From NCBI GenBank assembly GCA_016185145.1, contig JACPOB010000032.1, positions 1 through 32,475 of the forward strand: a stretch of 32,475 nt of DNA, read 5' to 3'. The notes under the pieces were generated by a model. That model saw only the letters and a list, made by a program, of their open reading frames with translations. It had not been told where the DNA came from and did no database searches. The translations under genes were made by a program, and so were the position numbers. This DNA comes from Rhodospirillales bacterium (lineage in GTDB: Bacteria > Pseudomonadota > Alphaproteobacteria > Reyranellales > Reyranellaceae). The stretch's first letter is position 1. Each line of letters opens with the position of its first letter. Below, in pieces: positions 1-8,607 of the stretch.

Positions 1-1093
1 CGCCTGCATGTGGGATGCCGCCAACGAGATCCGCTACAAGCAGGCCAACGGCACGGTCGAGCTCCTGACCTCGATCATCCCGATCCGCGCCGCCGACGGC
101 TGCTGGGTGCTGACCTCGACGCACACGACCTCGGAATTCCTCAACACCTCGATCGGCCGGCCCTATTGGGAAACGCGCGAGATCCGCGTCGCCGCCGCGA
201 TCTATCTGGTGCTCGCCGTGATCGCCCTGCTGGTTGCCGTCAGCATCCGCTTGAGCCTGCGCCGCTTCCGCGACGTCGCCGCCGAGATCAGCCAGGGCCG
301 CATCGGCGACAACGCCTTCAGCCACCGCAACCTCGTGCCCGAGCTGTCGAGCGTCGCGCGCGACTTCGACAAGCTGGTGCACGATCTCAGGCGCGTCTCC
401 CAACAGATCCGCCAGAACGCCGAGGACAAGGCGCACTCCTTCAAGACGCCGCTCGCCACCATCCGCTCCGCGCTCGAGCCGGTGCGCCGCGCCGTGCCGC
501 TCGACAACCCCCGCGCCAAGCGCGCGCTCGAAATCGTCGACTCCTCGTTGAAGCGCCTGCTCGACCTGGTGATCGCAGCCCAGCGGCACGACATCAGCAC
601 CGCCGAGTTGATCGAGGCGCCGCGCGTGCCGACCGACTTCGTCCAGCTCGTCGGCGACGCGGCGCTGCATTTCCGTGAGATTCTCGCGACCAAGGACATA
701 AGGCTGATCCGCCGCCTCGACGAGCGCGCCGTCGTGCGCGCCGGCCAGGGCATGCTCGAGACCGTCCTGCAATGCGTGCTGGAGAACGCCATCAGCTTCT
801 CGCCGCGCGGCGGCACGATCATCGTCACCCTGACGGTCAACAGCGAGACCGTCGAGTTGCAGGTCGATGACGAAGGACCCGGCGTCGATCCCGCCAAGAT
901 CCCCCACATGTTCGAGCGCTATTTCTCGTCGCGTCCGGATGATGACCAGAATGCGCCGCCTTCGGGGCACGCCGGCCTCGGCCTCTGGATCGTGCGCCGC
1001 AATGTCGAGACCTTGGGTGGACGCGTCAGCGCCGCCAATCGCATCGGCGGCGGGCTGTCGATTTCCATCTCCCTGCCGCGCAACGGGGCGTAA
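1..1093 (+). CDS. Sensor histidine kinase, 3' part (5' end outside window)
   Basis: Inner-membrane two-component sensor that would autophosphorylate a histidine and pass the phosphate to an unseen response regulator. Numbering from the first in-window ATG (base 8): a hydrophobic membrane segment at about 61-80, a HAMP-like linker at 80-130, a dimerisation helix with the H box at H143 (AHSFKTPLA, a variant of the usual HELRTPL), and a HATPase domain with N box N260, G1 box DEGPG 288-292 and G2 box GHAGLGL 320-326. The frame is open to the window edge and a complete kinase should have more periplasmic sensor sequence, so the real start lies upstream and the ATG at 8 is probably internal. The paired regulator is normally upstream. 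The signal sensed cannot be read from this part. It ends 285 bases before manC and need not belong to the polysaccharide locus. Confidence 0.88.
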   Translation, partial: ACMWDAANEIRYKQANGTVELLTSIIPIRAADGCWVLTSTHTTSEFLNTSIGRPYWETREIRVAAAIYLVLAVIALLVAVSIRLSLRRFRDVAAEISQGRIGDNAFSHRNLVPELSSVARDFDKLVHDLRRVSQQIRQNAEDKAHSFKTPLATIRSALEPVRRAVPLDNPRAKRALEIVDSSLKRLLDLVIAAQRHDISTAELIEAPRVPTDFVQLVGDAALHFREILATKDIRLIRRLDERAVVRAGQGMLETVLQCVLENAISFSPRGGTIIVTLTVNSETVELQVDDEGPGVDPAKIPHMFERYFSSRPDDDQNAPPSGHAGLGLWIVRRNVETLGGRVSAANRIGGGLSISISLPRNGA

Positions 1094-1114
1094 GGCTACG
1101 CTCCTCCCGCTCAT

Positions 1115-1145
1115 CCCACCTCCCCCGTCTTACGGGGGAGGTGGG
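1115..1145. repeat. Perfect GC-rich hairpin (REP-like), copy 1
   Basis: A 14-base arm (1115-1128, CCCACCTCCCCCGT) pairs perfectly with 1132-1145 around the loop CTT. It lies 22 bases after the kinase stop. There is no T-run after it, so it is not a standard terminator. A near mirror copy is at 1235-1257. The rest of the 285-base gap before manC shows no gene. Confidence 0.75.
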
Positions 1146-1234
1146 AGGGGGAAGGCCTTGATGAAAACGCCGGCCCATTTCGGATCATGATCTTCGCCTT
1201 TCTTACACCGCGTCTGTCGCTCTCCCCCTCCCGG

Positions 1235-1257
1235 CCTCCCCCGTAAGACGGGGGAGG
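1235..1257. repeat. Perfect GC-rich hairpin (REP-like), copy 2, inverted
   Basis: The arms CCTCCCCCGT (1235-1244) and ACGGGGGAGG (1248-1257) pair perfectly around the loop AAG. Its reverse complement, including the flanking GGGAGGGGGA stretch, resembles the copy at 1115-1145. The two copies are therefore head-to-head, as in a bacterial interspersed mosaic element. Family assignment is by inference. Confidence 0.7.
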
Positions 1258-1378
1258 TGAATGACGGGAGAGGAGCATCAGTTCTTCGCGCTGGCGAACC
1301 ACAGCTTAATCACTGGCTGGCCTGATACCGCACGCCTAGCTTCCACCGCGTTCACGCACGTTCGGAGCTTCGCAGTCC

Positions 1379-2842
1379 ATGGACACAGTCGGCACGCTCG
1401 AGAAGTTCCACGAAGAAGGCTCGGCGCAAATCCACCCTGTCATCCTGTCCGGCGGCGCGGGGACGCGCCTGTGGCCGTTGTCGCGCGCGTCCTATCCGAA
1501 GCAGCTCCTGAAACTGTCGTCGCAGCGCACGATGCTGCAGGACACCGTGGCGCGGGGATTGATCGACGTCGGCTTCGCCGCGCCTCTGCTCGTGTGCAAC
1601 GAGGAACACCGCTTCCTGGTCGACGATCAGCTGCAGCAGATCGGCATCAGGCCGCAGGCCATCCTGCTCGAGCCCAAGGCGCGCAACACCGGCCCGGCGA
1701 TCGCCGCCGCCGCGCTCTGGCTGCTGGCGCGCGATCCCGATGCGCTGATGCTGGTCCAGCCGTCCGACCACGTCATCGCCTCGCCCACCGATTTCCATCG
1801 CGCGGTGATGCGCGGCCTGGCTGCCGCGCAGGAAGGCCGGCTGGTCACGTTCGGCATCAAGCCGGTTCGTCCCGATACCGGGTACGGCTACATACAGAGC
1901 GGTGAGGCGCTGAGCGGCGGCGACGGCGTGTTCACCGTCGACCGCTTCGTCGAGAAACCCGACCGTGAGACGGCCCAGCGCTTCGTCGACAGCGGCGCCT
2001 TCTTCTGGAACAGCGGCATCTTCCTGCTGAGCGCCCGGGCCTATCTCGGCGAGCTCAGCCGCATCAATCCCGCCATGCTCGACGCCTGTGAGCGCGCCGT
2101 GCGCGACGGTCAGGAGGACCTCGCCTTCTTCCGCCTCGATGCGGAGCCGTTCGCGGAGGCGCCGTCGTTGTCGATCGACCATGCCGTCATGGAGCACACC
2201 AGCCGCGCGGCGGTCGTGCCGGTCGACATGGCGTGGAGCGACGTCGGCTCGTGGCCGGCCTTGCGCGACATCGCCGCCGCCGACGGCGACGGCAACGTCC
2301 TGCAGGGCGACGTGCTGGCCGAGCGCATGACGAACTCCTACATCCGCAGCGAAGGCCGCCTGGTCGCCGCAGTGGGTCTCGACAACGTCGTGGTGGTCGC
2401 TACCGACGACGCCGTGCTGGTGGCCGACGCCGGCGCCGCCACCGAGATCTCGGGCATCGTCGCCAAGCTGCGCGGGCAGAACCGCTCGGAATCGCAGCAG
2501 CACGTCACCTGCCACCGGCCATGGGGTCACTACCGGTCGGTCGACGCCGGCGACCGCTTTCAGGTCAAGCGCATCACCGTGAAGCCCGGCGCCAAGCTCA
2601 GCCTGCAGAAGCACTACCATCGCGCCGAGCACTGGGTCGTCGTGCACGGCACGGCGATCGTGCAGCGCGGCGAGGAGCGCATGCTCGTGCGAGAGAACGA
2701 ATCCGTCTACATCCCGATCGGCACCGAGCACCGGCTGGAGAACCCCGGCAAGCTGCCGCTCCAGCTCATCGAAGTGCAATCGGGACCGTACCTGGGCGAG
2801 GACGACATCGTGCGCGTGTCCGACAGCTATGGGCGCGTCTGA
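1379..2842 (+). CDS. manC: Bifunctional mannose-1-phosphate guanylyltransferase / mannose-6-phosphate isomerase (type II)
   Basis: Cytoplasmic enzyme that makes GDP-mannose from mannose-1-phosphate and GTP; the C-terminal cupin interconverts fructose-6-phosphate and mannose-6-phosphate. Residues 25-36 carry the nucleotidyltransferase signature GGAGTRLWPLSR, FVEKPD lies at 190-195 and FFWNSGIF at 208-215. The type II isomerase cupin begins near 379 (RPWGHYRSVD) with the metal-ligand stretch QKHYHRAEHW near 408-417. At 487 residues it is full length for the AlgA/XanB/ManC family. The ATG at 1379 gives about 17 more N-terminal residues than most relatives, whose proteins begin close to the IHPVILSGG strand. 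It supplies GDP-mannose to gmd and fcl and perhaps directly to glycosyltransferases of the locus. Function is clear from the motifs. Confidence 0.95.
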   Translation: MDTVGTLEKFHEEGSAQIHPVILSGGAGTRLWPLSRASYPKQLLKLSSQRTMLQDTVARGLIDVGFAAPLLVCNEEHRFLVDDQLQQIGIRPQAILLEPKARNTGPAIAAAALWLLARDPDALMLVQPSDHVIASPTDFHRAVMRGLAAAQEGRLVTFGIKPVRPDTGYGYIQSGEALSGGDGVFTVDRFVEKPDRETAQRFVDSGAFFWNSGIFLLSARAYLGELSRINPAMLDACERAVRDGQEDLAFFRLDAEPFAEAPSLSIDHAVMEHTSRAAVVPVDMAWSDVGSWPALRDIAAADGDGNVLQGDVLAERMTNSYIRSEGRLVAAVGLDNVVVVATDDAVLVADAGAATEISGIVAKLRGQNRSESQQHVTCHRPWGHYRSVDAGDRFQVKRITVKPGAKLSLQKHYHRAEHWVVVHGTAIVQRGEERMLVRENESVYIPIGTEHRLENPGKLPLQLIEVQSGPYLGEDDIVRVSDSYGRV

Positions 2843-2984
2843 CCAGCGATTTTCGGCCGATTTCGAGGCCCCGGATTGGTCACACCGGAGGGGCCACGGC
2901 AGGGACTATCTGATGAAGGCTCGTCTACCTGTCGCTCCGGCAACGGGGTGCGGTTGACGGTCATTCTTACCCACGGGTGATGAC

Positions 2985-3638
2985 ATGTCGGCAGATGCCT
3001 CTTCCCTAGTCTCCTTGCGCCGTCGCAGCCTGTTCGTTGCGATGTTCGCCCTCGCGGCCTGCGAAAGCGATCCAACGCCGATCGTCCAAGAAAATGCGAA
3101 TGCGGACGGAAGCCTGAGCCTTGCTCCCACCAGCACGCCCGGCGCCCGCGGCGGCCCGGGCGTGGGCGGGCGCGATCCCGACTACCGTCTGGGCGCCAAC
3201 GACCGGGTCCGCATCATCGTGTTCGGCCAGCCGACGCTGACCGGCGAATTCACGCTGGACGGCAACGGCGTGCTGGCCTTCCCGCTGATCGGCAACGTCA
3301 ATGCCCAGGGCATGACCACCGGCCAGCTGCAGCAGACCATCGCGTCACGACTCGACCCCGACTACCTGCGCAACCCGAGCGTAAGCGCCGAGGTTATCAC
3401 CCGCCGTCCGTTCTACGTGATCGGCGAGGTGCAGAAGCCGGGCAACTATCCCTACGTCACCGACATGACGGCGCTCCAAGCCGTCGCCATGGCCGGCGGC
3501 TACACCTACCGCGCGCGCCAGAACAGCCTCTACCTCAAGCGCCTCGACGCGAACGGCCGCATGGTCCGCGTCGCGGCCACGCCCGAGACCAAGATCCGGC
3601 CGGGCGACACAGTCGAAATCAAGGAACGGTATTTCTGA
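2985..3638 (+). CDS. Polysaccharide export outer-membrane lipoprotein (Wza/GumB-like)
   Basis: Outer-membrane export channel subunit for the polysaccharide. The N-terminus has an arginine-rich n-region, a hydrophobic stretch and a lipobox LAAC with C26 as the lipidated cysteine. A poly-export domain starts around residue 63 (DYRLGANDRVRIIVFGQP), and an SLBB-like segment starts around 140 (RRPFYVIGEVQKPGNYPY). With 217 residues it is the short form seen with GumC-type partners rather than full-length E. coli Wza. The ATG at 2985 follows GGGTGA at a fitting distance. Its stop overlaps the next start (TGATG at 3636-3640), so the two genes are probably translationally coupled, and they act together across the envelope. 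Confidence 0.93.
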   Translation: MSADASSLVSLRRRSLFVAMFALAACESDPTPIVQENANADGSLSLAPTSTPGARGGPGVGGRDPDYRLGANDRVRIIVFGQPTLTGEFTLDGNGVLAFPLIGNVNAQGMTTGQLQQTIASRLDPDYLRNPSVSAEVITRRPFYVIGEVQKPGNYPYVTDMTALQAVAMAGGYTYRARQNSLYLKRLDANGRMVRVAATPETKIRPGDTVEIKERYF

Positions 3639-5929
3639 TGGCCTACGCCCAGGACGCCACCCCACCCGCCCGCCGACGCGTGGCGTTGCGGGCTGTACCG
3701 CCGACGCCACACTACTTGGCGGAGCCGGTCGCGCGTCTTGCGGCGCCCGCCGAGGAGCAAAGCTTCCTCGAGACCCTGCGCAAGCTCTGGCGTCATCGCC
3801 TGCTGATCGCCGCCTGTACCGTCGTGATCGGTGGGGCGGCGATCCTGGCCGCGTGGCTGATGCCTTCCTATTACGTCTCGGAGGCGCGCGTTCTGGTCGG
3901 CGTGCAGAGCCCCCGCCTGCCCAACGTCGAATCGATCATCGCCGACATCAGCCCCGACGCCGAGCGGGTGCAGAACGAAGGCTTCATCCTGCAGTCGCGC
4001 AACATCGCCAAGCAGGTGATCGACCAGCTCAAGCTCCGCCAGGATCCCGAATACAATCCCGAGCTCGCGGCGCCCTCCTTGTGGGCGCGCCTCAATCCAG
4101 TGCACTACCTGCCGCCGCAGATCACGGCCTGGATCGACCGCCAGACGACGTCGCCCAAGAAGGTCGAGCCGATCAAGGATCCGTCGACCGCCGACGATCG
4201 CACCATCGATGCGCTGTTGGGGCACATCGACGTTTCGACGCTCGGCCGATCGCATGTGCTGAGCGTCAAGGCCGAATCGCGCAATCCGCAGACCGCGTCG
4301 GCCATCGCCAACGCGCTCGCCGAGCGCTATCTCGACTACCAGCGCCGCGACAAGATCGAATCGATGGATCGCGTCGACAAGTTCCTGATGGGCCGCGTCG
4401 CCGAGCTGCGCGACGCCGTGCGCAAGTCCGACCAGGCGGTCGAGGATTACCGGCGCAGCCACGACCTCTACAAGAGCAACAGCTCGGGCGGCGTCACCAG
4501 CCAGCAGCTCACCGAGCTCAATACCCAGCTTCTCGCCGCACAGACCGCCAAGGCGGAGGCCGATTCGCGGCTCAAGGAAGCACAGGAGATGCGAAAGGGC
4601 GGCCTCAACAACGAGAGCGTGCCTGATGTACTGCGCTCGCCGCTGATCACGGTGCTCAAGCAGCAGCAGTCGGATACCGAGCGCAAGGCAGCCGAGCTGC
4701 AGGCGACCTACGGCCCGCGCCACCCCTCGATGCTCAACGCGCGTGCCGAAGTCGGCACCATCCAGGCCCGGGTGAATGCCGAGATCGGCAAGATCATCGA
4801 CGGTCTCGGCCGCGAGGCGCGCACCGCCGACGCCCGCTACCAGGCATTGGCCCAGAACTTCGAGACGCTGAAGAAGCAGATGGGCTCGGTCAACAACCAG
4901 ACCATCCAGCTCGAAGCGCTGGAGCGCGACGCCACCGTCAATCGCAACCTGCTCGAGGCCATGCTGCTGCGCGCCAAGCAGAGCACCGGCGCCGAGGACA
5001 TCCTGACGGCCAACGCCAAGCTCGTCTCGCCGGCCTCGCCGCCCCAGGGGCCGAGCTATCCGCCGAAGGCGCTGCTCGCGCTGCTCGGCGTCGCCGGCGG
5101 CATGATGGTCGGCGTTACGATCGCGCTGCTGCGCGAAGGCGGCGATCATACCTTCCGGCGCGCCGACCAGATCGAGGCCCTCACCGGCCTGCCGGTCATG
5201 GCGATGGTGCCGCAGGTCGTCGGTCGCGCCCAGCCGGCCATGCAGGTGCTGCGCCAGCCGACCTCGGCCTACAGCGAGGCGCTTCGCCGCCTGCATATCG
5301 GCGTCGAGCTGTCCGAGACCGCCAACTCTCCCAAGACCATCCTGATCAGCTCGGCGACGCCGTCGGAAGGCAAGTCGGTGATGGTGGCCTCGCTCGGCAG
5401 GTTGCTGGCCAGCAACGGCAAGCGCGTGCTGCTGATCGACTGCGATTGGCGCAGCCCGCGCCTGCATCAGATCTTCCGCTGCAACAACCGCGACGGCCTG
5501 GCGAGCCTGCTGGTCGACAAGGCATCGGATCTCGAAAACACCATCCATCACGACGCCCTGTCCGGCGTCGACGTGATGCCGTCCGGCCCGTGGAGCCCGC
5601 GGTCGGCGCACCTGCTGAGCTCCGATCGGATGCGCCATCTCCTCGAGGCGCTGGAACAGCACTACGAGTTCATCATCCTCGACACGCCGCCCGCGCTGGT
5701 GACGGCCGACGTGCTGGCGCTGAGCCGCCTGGTCGAGAAGGTCGTATTCGTCGTGCGTTGGGGCCACACACGGCAGGAGGCCGTGCTCGAGGCGTTGAAG
5801 CAGATCGTCGATGCCCAGGGCGACGTCGCCGGCGTGGTGATGTCGCGGGTGGTCTCAAAGCAATACCGCCAGTACTCCTACGGCGATCCGTTCTTCGAGG
5901 CCAAGCGCAGCGGTGGTGCCCGCACCTGA
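3638..5929 (+). CDS. Polysaccharide co-polymerase fused to tyrosine autokinase (Wzc/GumC-like BY-kinase)
   Basis: Inner-membrane protein that controls chain length and links the periplasmic machinery to the outer-membrane exporter. A Wzz domain with a first membrane segment lies at about 53-76. A long periplasmic coiled-coil region follows (about 200-450), then a proline-rich stretch (PPQGPSYPP) leading into the second membrane segment at about 478-497. The cytoplasmic kinase has Walker A (TPSEGKSVM) near 573-581, Walker A' (LLIDCDW) near 598 and Walker B (IILDTPP) near 678. The C-terminus has a small tyrosine cluster (QYRQYSYGD, near 742-750), the expected autophosphorylation site. All three kinase motifs are intact, so this is not the kinase-less form. 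A cognate Wzb-type phosphatase is not seen in the window. Length is 763 residues. Confidence 0.94.
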   Translation: MAYAQDATPPARRRVALRAVPPTPHYLAEPVARLAAPAEEQSFLETLRKLWRHRLLIAACTVVIGGAAILAAWLMPSYYVSEARVLVGVQSPRLPNVESIIADISPDAERVQNEGFILQSRNIAKQVIDQLKLRQDPEYNPELAAPSLWARLNPVHYLPPQITAWIDRQTTSPKKVEPIKDPSTADDRTIDALLGHIDVSTLGRSHVLSVKAESRNPQTASAIANALAERYLDYQRRDKIESMDRVDKFLMGRVAELRDAVRKSDQAVEDYRRSHDLYKSNSSGGVTSQQLTELNTQLLAAQTAKAEADSRLKEAQEMRKGGLNNESVPDVLRSPLITVLKQQQSDTERKAAELQATYGPRHPSMLNARAEVGTIQARVNAEIGKIIDGLGREARTADARYQALAQNFETLKKQMGSVNNQTIQLEALERDATVNRNLLEAMLLRAKQSTGAEDILTANAKLVSPASPPQGPSYPPKALLALLGVAGGMMVGVTIALLREGGDHTFRRADQIEALTGLPVMAMVPQVVGRAQPAMQVLRQPTSAYSEALRRLHIGVELSETANSPKTILISSATPSEGKSVMVASLGRLLASNGKRVLLIDCDWRSPRLHQIFRCNNRDGLASLLVDKASDLENTIHHDALSGVDVMPSGPWSPRSAHLLSSDRMRHLLEALEQHYEFIILDTPPALVTADVLALSRLVEKVVFVVRWGHTRQEAVLEALKQIVDAQGDVAGVVMSRVVSKQYRQYSYGDPFFEAKRSGGART

Positions 5930-5946
5930 AGCCCGACATCCGAGTT

Positions 5947-7164
5947 ATGAGCGATCCATCCAGCGTTCTGTTCGTCTCCCGCTACTACTGGCCGGAGCTG
6001 ATCGGCTCCGCGCCCTTCAGCACCGACATTGCCGAATGGCTGGCCGCCCACGGCCGGCCGACGACGGTGGTGAGCGGTCTGCCTCACTATCCACACGACG
6101 ACGTCTTTCCCGCCTACCGCGACGGCCGGTGCCAGCGCGAGACCGTCTGCGGCGTCGCGGTGGAGCGCCTCAGTGCCGGACCGCCGCGCGGCGGATCGGC
6201 TGTTGCGCGCATCGTCAACGAAGCCGAGTTCCTGCTGCGCGGCCTGACGACGCTCGTCACCGGCCGGATCAGGCGCCATCCGGTCGTCCTCGCACTCTGC
6301 CCATCGATCCTCAGCGTCGCGCTGGGCGTGGCGGCGCGGCGCCGCGGCGGCGTCTGCATCGCCGTCGTGCACGACATCCAGTCGGGCCTTGCGGAGAAGC
6401 TCGGCATGGGCGGCGGCAACATGGCCCGGCTCATGCGTGCGGCTGAACGATCGATCCTCAATCGCACCGACCTGGTGGCCGTGCTGTCGTCGGAGATGAG
6501 GGACCAGCTACGCAGCATCGGCGTCACCGCCCCCATCGAGGTCATCCCGCTGTGGGTCGACACCGACCATATCCAGGCCGCCCCCGCCGTGGCGCGGCCG
6601 GGGGTAAAGGTGTTGTACAGCGGCAATCTCGGCCGCAAGCAGGGCCTTGGCCAGGTGGTGGAGCTCGCTCGCGAGCTCAGCAACCGGCGCCTGGACATCG
6701 AGATCGTGCTGCGCGGCAACGGCAACCAGGCGGGCGATCTTCTCGAGCAGATCAGGAGCCTTGGCCTCACGAACATCCAGCTCGCCGAGCTGCAGCCCAA
6801 CGAAGAGCTGGGCCCAGCGCTCGCCGCCGGCGACATCCATCTGGTGCCGCAGCGGCCCGATGCGGCGGCGTTCGCGGTTCCTTCCAAGGTCTTCAACATC
6901 ATGGCGGTCGGACGCCCCTTCGTGGCGACGGCCCTGCCGGACAGCGTGCTGTGGCGCCTGCAGCGCCAGAGCGGCGCCTTCCTGTGCGTGCCGCCCGACG
7001 ACCCGCCGACTTTCGCCGAGGCCGTGATCCGGCTCGCCGACGACGGCAGGCTGCGCCAGGAGCTCGGTCGGCGCGGCCGCGAATTCGTCGAGGCGCACTA
7101 CGCCAAGCCGCGTATCCTCGGCCATCTCGTGGACCGGCTCGATGCCATCGCCGCTGCCAAGTAA
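5947..7164 (+). CDS. Glycosyltransferase family 4 (WcaI-like)
   Basis: Cytoplasmic, membrane-associated GT-B enzyme that adds a sugar from a nucleotide donor to the lipid-linked repeat unit. The start SVLFVSRYYWPELIGSAPF and the GLPHYP stretch resemble the colanic-acid transferase WcaI. The C-terminal donor site has VLYSGNLGRKQGL and VPSKVFNIMAVGRPFVA. The frame stays open far upstream, over the kinase gene, but that part is antisense-like noise. The ATG at 5947 lies 17 bases after the kinase stop and directly precedes the first beta strand, giving 405 residues. The sugar specificity (glucose, fucose or mannose) cannot be read from sequence. It overlaps the next gene by 23 bases. Confidence 0.9.
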   Translation: MSDPSSVLFVSRYYWPELIGSAPFSTDIAEWLAAHGRPTTVVSGLPHYPHDDVFPAYRDGRCQRETVCGVAVERLSAGPPRGGSAVARIVNEAEFLLRGLTTLVTGRIRRHPVVLALCPSILSVALGVAARRRGGVCIAVVHDIQSGLAEKLGMGGGNMARLMRAAERSILNRTDLVAVLSSEMRDQLRSIGVTAPIEVIPLWVDTDHIQAAPAVARPGVKVLYSGNLGRKQGLGQVVELARELSNRRLDIEIVLRGNGNQAGDLLEQIRSLGLTNIQLAELQPNEELGPALAAGDIHLVPQRPDAAAFAVPSKVFNIMAVGRPFVATALPDSVLWRLQRQSGAFLCVPPDDPPTFAEAVIRLADDGRLRQELGRRGREFVEAHYAKPRILGHLVDRLDAIAAAK

Positions 7165-8377
7165 CCGCGAGATCCTGGTCTTCGAGCCCGATGTCGAAGG
7201 CCATTCGCAGGAATGGCTGCAGCATCTGGTCGACTTCGTCGCGGCCAATGACCAGGCGGCGGCGATCGCCATCCTGGCGCCGCCGGCGTTGTGCGCGACG
7301 CTGTCGCGCTCGCTGCCGATCGTCGCCGACCATCGTATCCGTTTCATCGCCATGAGGCCCAGGGAGGTGAAACTGTGCGGCCATCGCTCGCTGTTGCTGG
7401 CGGCCTTCGCCCGCTGGTGGGTCATGCGGCGCTACCTGCTGCGCAGCGGCGCCGACATGGGGTTCTTCCTGTGCCTCGATCTGCTCAGCCTGCCGCTCGC
7501 CTTCGGGCTGGGCACGCGCGGCAAGCCGCTCGCCGGCATCCTGTTCCGGCCGTCCGTCCACTACGCGGCGTTCGGTGACTACCGGCCCGGTCTGGGCGAA
7601 CGGCTGCGCGATGTGCGCAAGGACCTGCTCTATCGCATGATGCTGCGCAATCCGGCCGTGGCGACGATCCTGTCCCTCGACCCGTTCTTTCCGGCGCACG
7701 CCGCGGACCACTACCGCCATGGCAGCAAGGTGCAGTCGCTGCCCGACCCAGCGCATCCGGCGTCCGACACCACCGACCTCGCCGACCGGAGCAGCGTCGT
7801 CCCGCCCGGTCGGGTCGCGTTCCTGCTGTTCGGCTATCTCACGGAGCGCAAAGGGCCGCTGATGGTGCTCGACGCCCTGCGCCAGCTGCCTGAGCGAATC
7901 GCCGGCCGTGTCGCCGTGCTGTTTGCCGGCCGCGTCGACCCCGCGATCCGCGACGCCATCGAAGCCCGCCGCGAGGTGCTGGCCCGCGAGCAGCCCGGCC
8001 TGTGGCTCCGGATCGACGATCGCCGGCTCGACCGCGCCGAGCTCGACAGTCTCGTCAGTCAGAGCGCAGTCATCCTGGCGCCTTATCAGCGCTTCGTCGG
8101 CTCGAGCGGCGTCCTGCTGTGGGCGGCGCGCGCCGGACGGCCGGTGCTGGCCCAGTCGTACGGCCTGGTCGGCCGCCTGACGCGCGACCATCGCCTGGGT
8201 CTCGTCGCTGATTCGTCGGATCCCGCAAAACTTGCGGCAGAAATACAGCGCATGGTCGATGGTGGACCGCAGAGCTTCATCGATCTGTCGTCAGCTGCGG
8301 ACTTCGCTTCGTCGCGCACGCCGCAGCGCTTTGCATCGCAGGTGCTGGCCTGCGCCGACGACGGCGTCGCAGCCTAG
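7142..8377 (+). CDS. Glycosyltransferase (GT4/GT-B type)
   Basis: Probable GT-B glycosyltransferase of 411 residues. The N-terminal strand and loop are REILVFEPDVEGHSQEW. The second half has a typical donor-domain start, VAFLLFGYLTERKGPLMVLDAL, then a strand with VILAPYQRFVGSSGVLLWAARAGRPVLAQ in place of the canonical E-x7-E loop, followed by an LGLVADSSDPAKLAAEI tail. The gene begins inside the last 23 bases of the preceding glycosyltransferase, which suggests coupling, and it is the last gene of the manC-side plus-strand run before a 230-base gap. Acceptor and donor are unknown. Assignment to the fold is firm; assignment to a particular linkage is not possible. Confidence 0.82.
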   Translation: MPSPLPSNREILVFEPDVEGHSQEWLQHLVDFVAANDQAAAIAILAPPALCATLSRSLPIVADHRIRFIAMRPREVKLCGHRSLLLAAFARWWVMRRYLLRSGADMGFFLCLDLLSLPLAFGLGTRGKPLAGILFRPSVHYAAFGDYRPGLGERLRDVRKDLLYRMMLRNPAVATILSLDPFFPAHAADHYRHGSKVQSLPDPAHPASDTTDLADRSSVVPPGRVAFLLFGYLTERKGPLMVLDALRQLPERIAGRVAVLFAGRVDPAIRDAIEARREVLAREQPGLWLRIDDRRLDRAELDSLVSQSAVILAPYQRFVGSSGVLLWAARAGRPVLAQSYGLVGRLTRDHRLGLVADSSDPAKLAAEIQRMVDGGPQSFIDLSSAADFASSRTPQRFASQVLACADDGVAA

Positions 8378-8399
8378 GCTCGTTCCTCCCTACATTTTT

Positions 8400-8433
8400 C
8401 ATGCTCCTCTCCCCCTTGGGGGAGAGGAACATG
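8400..8433. repeat. GC-rich hairpin of the CTCCCCC family
   Basis: The 16-base arms 8400-8415 and 8418-8433 pair at 15 of 16 positions around a TT loop, with CTCTCCCCC facing GGGGGAGAG. It stands 23 bases after the glycosyltransferase stop. No T-run follows, so terminator activity is doubtful. It shares its core with the hairpins near 1115, 1235, 12852 and 27009. Confidence 0.65.
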
Positions 8434-8477
8434 AGCCGCCTGTAGAGGAAGTGATTCATCCGGCGAATCTGCTGCCT

Positions 8478-8521
8478 CAGCATGATCACAGGACGCCAAA
8501 TAGCGTCCCAGCATGATCACA
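8478..8521. promoter_or_regulatory. Operator-like element: direct repeats flanking an inverted repeat
   Basis: A 13-base direct repeat, CAGCATGATCACA, occurs at 8478-8490 and again at 8509-8521. The copies start 31 bases apart, close to three helical turns. Between them lies the inverted repeat GGACGC (8491-8496) and GCGTCC (8503-8508) around CAAATA. The element ends 86 bases before the wcaJ start. This layout suits a dimeric DNA-binding regulator; binding itself is inferred. The remainder of the 230-base gap (8378-8607) holds only this element and the hairpin at 8400. Confidence 0.45.
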
Positions 8522-8607
8522 ACACCCACCGCAGGTGCCGTGGAGAATCGCACCTATCTCGATGGCAGGGCCATTTCGATGGCCGCACAGCTCTGCGGAG
8601 AGTCCTC

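Noticed and set aside
2954..2982. TTGACG at 2954-2959 as the -35 box of a promoter for the export lipoprotein gene
   Set aside because: The corresponding -10 position falls on the start codon region and has no good hexamer.
3530..5767. A very long open frame on the minus strand across the co-polymerase/kinase gene
   Set aside because: It is antisense to a gene with complete, ordered motifs, its product is rich in Arg, His, Gln and Asp without domain resemblance, and such frames are expected in GC-rich coding DNA.
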